A stretch of DNA of 64,000 nucleotides from Sphingosinicella sp. CPCC 101087 (GTDB lineage Bacteria; Pseudomonadota; Alphaproteobacteria; Sphingomonadales; Sphingomonadaceae). The notes beneath the pieces were generated by a model, which saw only the letters and a list, made by a program, of their open reading frames with translations, was not told where the DNA came from and made no database searches. The stretch is taken from positions 235,551 to 299,550 of the forward strand of contig NZ_SBFF01000007.1 in NCBI RefSeq assembly GCF_004151485.1, given 5' to 3'. Position 1 is the first letter of the stretch. Each line of letters opens with the position of its first letter. Made by a program: the position numbers and the translations under genes. This document shows positions 57,454-64,000 of this stretch, piece after piece.

Positions 57454-58401
57454 ATGGCTGAGATCACGGTCGCCACGGTCAAGGAACTGCGCGAGCGCAC
57501 CGGCGCCGGCATGATGGACTGCAAGAAAGCGCTGGGCGAGACCGGCGGCGACATGGAAGCCGCGATCGACTGGCTGCGCACCAAGGGCCTCGCTGCCGCC
57601 GCCAAGAAGGCGGGACGCGTCGCAGCCGAGGGTCTGATCGGTGTGGCCGTCGTCGGCACGATCGGTGCCGCGGTGGAGGTCAACAGCGAGACCGACTTCG
57701 TCGCCAAGAACGACCAGTTCCAGGATTTCGTGCGCAACACCGCTCAGATCGCGCTGGCCACCGGCGCCGACGTGGGCGAGCTTTCGCGTGCCCAATATCC
57801 CGGCCACGGCACCGTCGCCGAGATGCTGACCCACAATATCGCGACGATCGGCGAGAACCAGTCGCTGCGCCGCGCTGCCCGCATCGAAGTGGGCGACGGC
57901 GTGGTCGTGCCCTACGTCCACAATGCCGTCGCTCCCGGCCTCGGCAAGATCGGCGTGCTGGTCGCGCTCGAAAGCAAGGCCGACAAGGGCGAGCTCGAGA
58001 CGCTCGGCAAGCAGCTTGCGATGCATATCGCCGCCGCCAATCCGCTCGCGATGCGCGGCGAGGATCTCGACGCGGAACTGGTCGAGCGCGAGCGGTCAAT
58101 CGCTCAGGAGAAAGCGGCCGAATCCGGCAAGCCGGCGGACATCGTCGCAAAGATGGTCGAGGGCGCGCTGGGCAAGTTCCGCAAGGAGAACGCGCTGCTT
58201 TCCCAGCTCTTCGTCATGGACAACAAGACCCGGATCGAGGACGTGATCACGGCCGAGGCGAAGCGGCTCGGCACGGAGGTCACGCTGAACGGCTTCGTGC
58301 GCTTCCAGCTCGGCGAAGGGATCGAGCGCAAGGAGAGCGACTTCGCGGCCGAGGTCGCTGCGGCTTCCGGCGTCGGCAAGGCCGAGCCGGTCGCATCCTG
58401 A
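57454..58401 (+). CDS. tsf: Elongation factor Ts
   Basis: Nucleotide exchange factor for EF-Tu, 315 residues. N-terminal [19 protein letters not shown] is diagnostic, followed by the core [12 protein letters not shown] and the dimerisation part. Length fits the proteobacterial form with a slightly longer C-terminus. It follows rpsB after 116 bases of hairpin-rich spacer and is followed by a GC-rich hairpin. Confidence 0.99.
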   Translation: MAEITVATVKELRERTGAGMMDCKKALGETGGDMEAAIDWLRTKGLAAAAKKAGRVAAEGLIGVAVVGTIGAAVEVNSETDFVAKNDQFQDFVRNTAQIALATGADVGELSRAQYPGHGTVAEMLTHNIATIGENQSLRRAARIEVGDGVVVPYVHNAVAPGLGKIGVLVALESKADKGELETLGKQLAMHIAAANPLAMRGEDLDAELVERERSIAQEKAAESGKPADIVAKMVEGALGKFRKENALLSQLFVMDNKTRIEDVITAEAKRLGTEVTLNGFVRFQLGEGIERKESDFAAEVAAASGVGKAEPVAS

Positions 58402-58422
58402 GGCGCCTTATCGCCTTGGCAG

Positions 58423-58454
58423 GGTGGCGCGCGCTCACTAAGGTGCGCGCCACC
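58423..58454 (+). terminator. Hairpin between tsf and pyrH
   Basis: Perfect 10-bp stem GGTGGCGCGC (58423-58432) with GCGCGCCACC (58445-58454) and a 12-base loop. The following bases are gcactttctt, a weak T-rich tract. It may cause partial termination so that tsf is expressed above pyrH. Confidence 0.65.
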
Positions 58455-58489
58455 GCACTTTCTTGCCGACGTTCGGGAAATTGAGCCCC

Positions 58490-59230
58490 ATGCCGCGCCC
58501 GCGCTTCAACCGTATCCTGCTGAAGCTTTCGGGCGAGGCGCTGATGGGCGAGGGCCAGTTCGGCATCGATCCCGACACCGTCGCCCGCCTCGCCGAAGAG
58601 ATAAAGGCGGCGCGCGAGGACGGGCATGAGCTGTGCCTCGTCGTCGGCGGCGGCAACATCTTCCGTGGCCTTGCCGGCGCCGCCAAGGGGTTCGACCGCG
58701 CCAGCGCCGATTATATGGGCATGCTGGCGACGGTGATGAATGCGCTCGCCTTGCAGAACGCGCTCGAGAAGGCCGGCGTCGACACCCGCGTCCAGTCGGC
58801 GATTCCGATGGCGACCGTGTCCGAACCCTATATCCGCCGCCGCGCCGTCCGGCACATGGAGAAGGGAAGGGTGGTGATCTTCGCCGCCGGCACCGGAAAC
58901 CCCTTCTTCACCACCGATACCGCCGCTGCCCTGCGGGCTGCGGAGATGGGCTGCGACGCCCTGTTCAAGGGCACCAGCGTCGACGGCGTCTACGATGCCG
59001 ATCCCAAGCAGGTGAAGGATGCGAGGCGCTACGAGACGGTCACCTTCAACCAGGTCCTCTCGGACAATCTGAGGGTTATGGACGCGAGCGCCGTCGCCTT
59101 GTGCCGCGACAACAATATTCCGATCGTCGTGTTCAACATCCGCGAACGCGGCAACCTGGCCCGCGTGCTCGGCGGCGGCGGCACGGCGACCATCGTCCAG
59201 AATGAGGGAGGGATCCATGCCAAGCTATGA
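58490..59230 (+). CDS. pyrH: UMP kinase
   Basis: Phosphorylates UMP to UDP; bacterial hexameric type, 246 residues. KLSGEALMG at the start, [10 protein letters not shown] for phosphate binding, [19 protein letters not shown] and the [14 protein letters not shown] motif are all present. ATG 58490 is chosen; an upstream TTG would add 9 residues. Its last 14 bases overlap the start of frr. Confidence 0.98.
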   Translation: MPRPRFNRILLKLSGEALMGEGQFGIDPDTVARLAEEIKAAREDGHELCLVVGGGNIFRGLAGAAKGFDRASADYMGMLATVMNALALQNALEKAGVDTRVQSAIPMATVSEPYIRRRAVRHMEKGRVVIFAAGTGNPFFTTDTAAALRAAEMGCDALFKGTSVDGVYDADPKQVKDARRYETVTFNQVLSDNLRVMDASAVALCRDNNIPIVVFNIRERGNLARVLGGGGTATIVQNEGGIHAKL

Positions 59231-59774
59231 CAAGGCCGATCTTCAGCGCCGCATGCACGGCGCCGTCGAGTCGCTGAAGCACGACCTGGGCGGCCTTCGC
59301 ACCGGCCGCGCCTCGACCACCTTGCTCGATCCGATCCAGGTCGAGGTCTACGGCTCGAACATGCCCTTGAACCAGGTAGCGACGGTGTCCGCGCCGGAGC
59401 CGCGACTGCTTTCGGTGCAGGTCTGGGACCGCTCAAACGTCTCCTTGGTGGAGAAGGCGATCCGGAACGCCGACCTCGGCATCAATCCTGTCGTCGACGG
59501 CCAGAACATCCGGCTGCCGATTCCGGACATGACCGAAGAAAGGCGCAAGGAGCTCTCCAAGCTCGCGCACCAATATGCCGAGAAGGCGAAGATCGCAGTG
59601 CGCAATGTGCGTCGCGACGGCATGGACAATCTCAAGCAGGACGAGAAGAAGCACGAGATCAGCGAGGACGAACGCAAGCGCAGCGAGACGGACGTCCAGA
59701 AGCTGACCGACGAGGCGATCGCCGAGATCGATTCGATCCTCGCCGCCAAGGACAAGGAAATCCTGCAGCGGTGA
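59217..59774 (+). CDS. frr: Ribosome recycling factor
   Basis: Splits post-termination ribosomes together with EF-G. At 185 residues it has the family length. [10 protein letters not shown], the [22 protein letters not shown] core, and the helix [17 protein letters not shown] are typical. ATG 59217 has GGGAGGG upstream, inside the end of pyrH. Its stop shares GTGA with the start of uppS. Confidence 0.99.
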   Translation: MPSYDKADLQRRMHGAVESLKHDLGGLRTGRASTTLLDPIQVEVYGSNMPLNQVATVSAPEPRLLSVQVWDRSNVSLVEKAIRNADLGINPVVDGQNIRLPIPDMTEERRKELSKLAHQYAEKAKIAVRNVRRDGMDNLKQDEKKHEISEDERKRSETDVQKLTDEAIAEIDSILAAKDKEILQR

Positions 59775-60538
59775 CCACGACCAGCACGGGCTCCAGGACC
59801 GCCGGCGCCGGGGCCCGGGCCGAAGGTAGCGGCTCGGAGGGCGCGGTCCCCCGTCACGTGGCCATCATCATGGACGGCAACGGCCGTTGGGCGAAGGCGC
59901 GCGGCCTGCCTCGCGCGGCCGGCCATCGCGCCGGGGCCGAGGCGGCGCGGGCAGCCGTGCGCGCCGCCGGCGAGGCCGGAGTCGAGTGCCTCACCCTCTA
60001 TGCTTTCTCGTCGGAGAATTGGCGACGCCCGGCCTCCGAGATCAACGACCTGACGGCACTTCTGCGATTCTATGTGAAGAAGGAGTTCGAAAGCCTTCAT
60101 CGCGAAGGCATTCGCCTCAAGATCCTCGGCGACCATACCGCCTTCGAAGCCGATGTGGCGCGGCTGGTCGACGACGCCGTCGCGCGAACTTCCGCCAACG
60201 AGCGGATGACCGTCGCGATCGCGCTCAATTACGGAGCGCGGGGCGAACTTGCGAACGCGATGCGACGGCTCGCCGCCGACGTGGCGCAAGGAAGGCTCCA
60301 GCCGGGCGACATCGACGAGACGCGGATAGAGGCGGCGTTGGACACCCATGACCTTCCGCCGCTCGACCTTCTGATCCGCACCTCAGGCGAGCAGCGGCTC
60401 TCCAATTTCCTGCTGTGGCAGGCGGCCTATGCCGAGCTATTGTTCATCGAGACCCTATGGCCGGATTTCGACGGCGACTCGATGCGCGCCGCTCTGCACG
60501 AATTCGCCCGCCGCGAACGGCGATACGGCGGTCTGTGA
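59771..60538 (+). CDS. uppS: Undecaprenyl diphosphate synthase
   Basis: Cis-prenyltransferase making the C55 lipid carrier for peptidoglycan and LPS sugars. 255 residues from GTG 59771. The N-terminal 27 residues are Gly/Ser/Thr/Ala-rich and variable. The catalytic motif [17 protein letters not shown] follows (D35), then FSSENWRRP and a C-terminal [15 protein letters not shown]. The start shares GTGA with frr and the stop shares GTGA with cdsA. Confidence 0.97.
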   Translation: MTTTSTGSRTAGAGARAEGSGSEGAVPRHVAIIMDGNGRWAKARGLPRAAGHRAGAEAARAAVRAAGEAGVECLTLYAFSSENWRRPASEINDLTALLRFYVKKEFESLHREGIRLKILGDHTAFEADVARLVDDAVARTSANERMTVAIALNYGARGELANAMRRLAADVAQGRLQPGDIDETRIEAALDTHDLPPLDLLIRTSGEQRLSNFLLWQAAYAELLFIETLWPDFDGDSMRAALHEFARRERRYGGL

Positions 60539-61365
60539 GCGACACCGGAGACAGGCTCGCGCGGTCGGACCTGCCGACCCGCTTCGCCGCCGGCGTAGCG
60601 ATGATCGCGGTCGCGCTGGCCGCCACCTGGCTCGGCGGATGGCCGTTCCGCCTGCTGGCCGCCGGCGCCGCCGCGCTGATGCTGATCGAATGGGCCGACA
60701 TGCACCGGGTGCCGAGGCTCTGGTCGCACGTCGGCGCGCTGCTGCTCGCGGCCCTTCTCCTCGGCTGGACCGAATATCTCTATCCCGCAGCCGAGGCGCC
60801 GCTATTCGCCGACTCCCAGACGCTGGCACCCAACTGGCTGGGCTTCGGCGGCGTCGCGCTCGCGGCGCTGGCGATCGGCCTGGTGAGCCGCCGTCTCGCC
60901 ATGATCGGCGGGACCCTCTACGTCGGCATTCCCACGTTCGCGATGCTCAGCCTGGGCTGGGTGTGGGAGGTGCTGGTCTTCTGGGTGTTCGTCGTGACCT
61001 GGGCGACCGACATTTTCGCTTATTTCGCCGGGCGGACCATCGGCGGCCCCAGGCTCGCCCCGCGGATCAGCCCCAACAAGACCTGGGCCGGGATGGCCGG
61101 GGGGGTCGTCGGCGCCGCCTTGTTCGGCTGGCTCGCCGCCGACTTCTTCGAACTGGAATCGCTGTTCCGCTGGATCGGCGGCCCGATGGCGGTGGTCGCC
61201 CAGGCTGGCGACCTCTATGAAAGCTGGGTCAAGCGCCGCGCCGGCGTGAAGGACAGCGGTTCGATCCTGCCCGGCCATGGCGGCGTGCTCGACCGCCTCG
61301 ACGGCCTGCTCGCCGTCGTGCTGGTCACGACCTTGCTGCTCATGGCGGGACTCTGGACCGAATGA
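60535..61365 (+). CDS. cdsA: Phosphatidate cytidylyltransferase
   Basis: Makes CDP-diacylglycerol, the precursor used by the PssA encoded upstream in this window. The 276-residue protein has several hydrophobic segments. The CdsA signature is at the C-terminal side: ESWVKRRAGVKDSGSILPGH, then GGVLDRLDGL. The start is GTG 60535 inside the uppS stop. The stop shares ATGA with dxr. Confidence 0.95.
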   Translation: MSDTGDRLARSDLPTRFAAGVAMIAVALAATWLGGWPFRLLAAGAAALMLIEWADMHRVPRLWSHVGALLLAALLLGWTEYLYPAAEAPLFADSQTLAPNWLGFGGVALAALAIGLVSRRLAMIGGTLYVGIPTFAMLSLGWVWEVLVFWVFVVTWATDIFAYFAGRTIGGPRLAPRISPNKTWAGMAGGVVGAALFGWLAADFFELESLFRWIGGPMAVVAQAGDLYESWVKRRAGVKDSGSILPGHGGVLDRLDGLLAVVLVTTLLLMAGLWTE

Positions 61366-62528
61366 GCGCGCGCCGCAGCGTAACCATTCTCGGTGCGACC
61401 GGCTCGGTCGGCCGTTCGACGCTCGACCTGATCGGACGTGATCCGGAGCGGTTCGAAATGGTCGCTCTGACCGCCGGCCGCGACGTCGAGGGGCTGGTCG
61501 AGCTGGCCAGGCGCTTCCGCCCGCGGCTCGCCGTCATCGGCGATGAAGGGGCGCATTCTCGCCTCTCCGACGGGCTCGCCGGGACCGGCATCGAGACGGC
61601 GGCAGGGGCAGAGGCGATCGTGGAGGCCGCGGGATCGGGCGCCGACTGGACCATGGCCGCCATCGTCGGCACCGCCGGCCTCAAGCCGGCTCTGCGTGCG
61701 CTCGAGGGTGGCGGGACCCTCGCCTTCGCCAACAAGGAGGCGCTGGTTTCGGCCGGCGAGCTGATGATGCGCGTCGCCACCGCCACGGGTGCGACCCTTC
61801 TCCCGGTCGATTCCGAGCATAACGCCATCTTTCAATGTTTCGACCGCGAGCGGCCGGGCAGCGTCCGACGGATCATTCTCACCGCCAGCGGCGGGCCGTT
61901 TCGCGAACGCAGCCGCGACGAGATGCGGCGCGTCACGCCCGCAGAAGCGGTCGCGCATCCGAACTGGTCGATGGGCGCCAAGATCTCGGTCGATTGCGCC
62001 ACCCTGATGAACAAGGGACTCGAGCTGATCGAGGCCTACCACCTGTTCCCGCTCGGGATCGATGCCATCGACATCGTCGTCCACCCGCAGTCGGTGATTC
62101 ATTCCCTGGTGGAATATGTCGACGGATCGGTGCTCGCCCAGCTGGGCGCGCCCGATATGCGCATCCCGATCGCCTATACGCTGGCCTGGCCGGACCGGAT
62201 GGAGACTCCCTGCGAGCGGCTCGATCTGGTGAAGATCGGCTCGCTCGATTTCGAGGCGCCCGACGAGATCCGTTTTCCGGCGCTCGGCCTCGCGCGCGCA
62301 GCGCTGGCGCAGGGCGGCGCGAAGCCTGCCATTCTCAATGCCGCCAATGAGATAGGAGTCGCGTCCTTCCTTGAAAGTCGGATCGGTTTCCTCGATATCG
62401 CGGCTGTGGTCGGCGAAGTGCTGGCCGCTTGTGATCCGCCGGCGCCCACGTCGATAGACGAGGTGCTGGAGATCGATCGGCAAGCAAGAAGGGTGGCTGC
62501 CGAAATAGCAGGAAAGTTCTCCTTTTGA
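61362..62528 (+). CDS. dxr: 1-deoxy-D-xylulose 5-phosphate reductoisomerase
   Basis: Second step of the MEP isoprenoid route, feeding the prenyl chains used by UppS. The 388-residue protein has NADPH-binding GATGSVGRSTLDLI, NKEALVSAG, the metal site DSEHNAIFQC, and ASGGPFR / HPNWSMGAKISVDCATLMNK segments. ATG 61362 overlaps the cdsA stop. The stop shares TTGA with rseP. Confidence 0.98.
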   Translation: MSARRSVTILGATGSVGRSTLDLIGRDPERFEMVALTAGRDVEGLVELARRFRPRLAVIGDEGAHSRLSDGLAGTGIETAAGAEAIVEAAGSGADWTMAAIVGTAGLKPALRALEGGGTLAFANKEALVSAGELMMRVATATGATLLPVDSEHNAIFQCFDRERPGSVRRIILTASGGPFRERSRDEMRRVTPAEAVAHPNWSMGAKISVDCATLMNKGLELIEAYHLFPLGIDAIDIVVHPQSVIHSLVEYVDGSVLAQLGAPDMRIPIAYTLAWPDRMETPCERLDLVKIGSLDFEAPDEIRFPALGLARAALAQGGAKPAILNAANEIGVASFLESRIGFLDIAAVVGEVLAACDPPAPTSIDEVLEIDRQARRVAAEIAGKFSF

Positions 62529-63655
62529 GCAGTCCGGGTTTCGCCTTCACCGTCTTCGCCTTCCTGCTCGTCATCGGGCCCCTCATCTTCGTTCACGAAC
62601 TCGGCCATTATTTCGCCGGGCGTTGGTTCGGCGTGAAGGCGGAGACCTTCTCGATCGGCTTCGGGCGCGAGCTTTTCGGCTGGACCGACCGCCGCGGCAC
62701 GCGTTGGAAGGTCGGCTGGCTGCCGCTTGGCGGCTATGTCCGCTTCAAGGGCGACATGAATCCGGCGAGCACGCCGTCCGACGACTGGCTGGCGCTGCCG
62801 GCGGAAGAGCGCGCCGAGACGTTCCAGTCGAAGAAAGTGTGGCAGCGCTTCATCATCGTACTGGCGGGGCCGCTGACGAACTTCCTCTTCGCCATCGTCG
62901 CCCTGATGATCATCTTCGCGGCGATCGGCTATCCGAGCAGCGCGGCCGTCGTCGGCGGAGTGCTCGAAGACAGCCCGGCGGCGAGTGCCGGCTTCCGCCC
63001 CGGCGACAAGATCGTCGAGGTGAATGGCGCCGGAATCGACACGTTCGCCGACCTCCAATCCTATGTCAGCCTTCGGCCCGACCAGCCGATGCGCTTCATC
63101 GTCGAGCGCGACGGGGCCGAGTTGGCGCTCCAGGCGACGTCGCGGGGCGAGGTGCTTCGCGACCAGTTCGGCAACGAGGCGCGGATCGGCCGGATCGGCG
63201 TAGCCCCCGGGTCGCTCGAATTCGCACCACTTCCGATCCACCGCCTGCCAGGTGCCGCCATCGACACGACCATCGATACGGTCGAGACGATGGTCGTGGC
63301 GCTTGGCCAGGTGATCACCGGCCAACGTTCGGTGAAGGAGTTGGGCGGGCCGCTGAAAATCGCCGAAGTGTCCGGCCAGCAAGCCAGCCTGGGCTGGTTG
63401 CCCTTCTTCTGGCTGATGGTGATCGTCTCAATTAATCTGGGATTCATCAACTTGTTGCCAATTCCCCTGCTGGACGGCGGGCACCTGCTTTTTTACGCGA
63501 TCGAAGGCGTAAGGCGTAAGCCCCTGAAGCCGGAAGCCCAGGAATGGGCATTCAGGACCGGACTCGCGATGCTGTTGGCGCTGATGATCTTCGTTACTTT
63601 CAACGACCTGGCCTCATTTGGCCTCTTTACCAAGCTTGGCGGCTTGATCGGCTGA
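62525..63655 (+). CDS. rseP: Site-2 intramembrane protease RseP
   Basis: Inner-membrane zinc protease that cleaves anti-sigma factors and leftover signal peptides. 376 residues from TTG 62525. Zinc motif HELGH at 24-28 in the first membrane helix, a PDZ domain (about 135-215) with ASAGFRPGDKIVEVNG, and the second catalytic segment LLPIPLLDGGHL near 315. One PDZ domain is visible, where E. coli RseP has two. The start is embedded in the dxr stop. Confidence 0.94.
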   Translation: MSSPGFAFTVFAFLLVIGPLIFVHELGHYFAGRWFGVKAETFSIGFGRELFGWTDRRGTRWKVGWLPLGGYVRFKGDMNPASTPSDDWLALPAEERAETFQSKKVWQRFIIVLAGPLTNFLFAIVALMIIFAAIGYPSSAAVVGGVLEDSPAASAGFRPGDKIVEVNGAGIDTFADLQSYVSLRPDQPMRFIVERDGAELALQATSRGEVLRDQFGNEARIGRIGVAPGSLEFAPLPIHRLPGAAIDTTIDTVETMVVALGQVITGQRSVKELGGPLKIAEVSGQQASLGWLPFFWLMVIVSINLGFINLLPIPLLDGGHLLFYAIEGVRRKPLKPEAQEWAFRTGLAMLLALMIFVTFNDLASFGLFTKLGGLIG

Positions 63656-63734
63656 CATTGTTGAGGCAGGGCGGGCGACGACAGGGTGACAGGCGGGCCC
63701 GGATTTGGGCTGCCACATCAAAGGGCGGGGACGC

Positions 63735-64000
63735 GTGACGGCCAACCAGGTATTTCCCAAGGGCAAACAATATTGCGCGGCCTTGCTCGTCGGCACGATG
63801 CTGGGCGGCCTCGCCGCGCCGGCCAGGGCCCAGACCGAGGCTCAGCCTGCCCAGCCTGCTCCGTCCGAGCAGCCGGCTCCAGCCCCGGCGCAGTCCGCCC
63901 CTGCGGCGTCGGGTCAGGCGACGGTTCCGTTCCTGCAGCCGCCTTCGCCGGCAGAGCCGACCCGCACGATCCGCAGCGTCACGGTTTCGGGCAACCAGCG
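63735..64000 (+). CDS. bamA: Outer-membrane protein assembly factor BamA (N-terminal part)
   Basis: Core of the BAM complex that folds outer-membrane barrels. Only the first 88 codons lie in the window. The GTG at 63735 is followed by a signal peptide (CAALLVGTMLGGLAAPARA, cleavage before QTEAQ). A Pro/Ala/Gln-rich linker of about 45 residues follows, then the beginning of POTRA 1 (TRTIRSVTVSGNQR). The position directly after rseP is the standard one. Confidence 0.92.
   Translation, partial: MTANQVFPKGKQYCAALLVGTMLGGLAAPARAQTEAQPAQPAPSEQPAPAPAQSAPAASGQATVPFLQPPSPAEPTRTIRSVTVSGNQ

Overview
The window is chromosomal DNA from a high-GC alphaproteobacterium. Gene content and order point to the order Sphingomonadales (a Sphingomonas/Sphingosinicella-like organism): lptD-pepA, purM-purN beside a DUF2066 protein, hdaA-ppk1-ppx, CckA behind an M13 peptidase, an alphaproteobacterial LexA box at recA, and the order rpsB-tsf-pyrH-frr-uppS-cdsA-dxr-rseP-bamA. 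I see no transposase, phage gene, CRISPR array, rRNA or convincing tRNA. This is mostly core genome with small accessory patches.

Layout. 1-5.6 kb: lptD (cut by the left edge), pepA, a flavin amine oxidase on the opposite strand, ndk with a strong terminator. 5.6-8 kb: purM-purN and a membrane protein, chained by 8-base overlaps. 8-13.6 kb: DUF2066 protein, hdaA, ppk1, ppx. 13.7-18 kb: RNase D with an I78-type inhibitor, then aspS and ppk2. 18-22.4 kb: EF-hand lipoprotein, membrane protein, shortened AraC-type regulator, greB, soluble lytic transglycosylase. 22.5-31.6 kb: dapA-smpB, DUF2062 protein, M13 peptidase, cckA, a single-domain receiver, an alpha/beta hydrolase, recA. 31.7-39.8 kb: transport and accessory block (Bcr/CflA exporter, GST, LysE-type exporter, two DAACS symporters, EF-G-like GTPase, YCII protein). 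39.9-45.6 kb: a minus-strand series of beta-propeller, cytochrome c lipoprotein, TonB-dependent receptor and PhoD phosphatase. 45.7-54.5 kb: alaS, two CPA2 antiporters with a 34-residue membrane peptide between them, two small exported proteins, icd. 54.6-64 kb: psd-pssA, then the translation/envelope operon ending in bamA, which is cut by the right edge.

How genes work together. Several steps of envelope building are present: LPS insertion (LptD), outer-membrane protein assembly (BamA), phospholipid synthesis (CdsA, PssA, Psd), isoprenoid and undecaprenyl supply (Dxr, UppS), murein turnover (lytic transglycosylase), diaminopimelate synthesis (DapA) and intramembrane proteolysis (RseP). Three polyphosphate enzymes (PPK1, PPX, PPK2) lie within 8 kb. 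Cell-cycle control is represented by HdaA and CckA.

Most interesting signal. Between pssA and rpsB lies a perfect GTTC-N7-GTTC LexA-type operator inside a minus-strand promoter with a consensus -35 TTGACA. It points at a TTG-started reading frame of 61 residues with one transmembrane segment. It is a candidate SOS-induced small membrane protein, comparable in logic (not in demonstrated homology) to the Caulobacter division inhibitor SidA.
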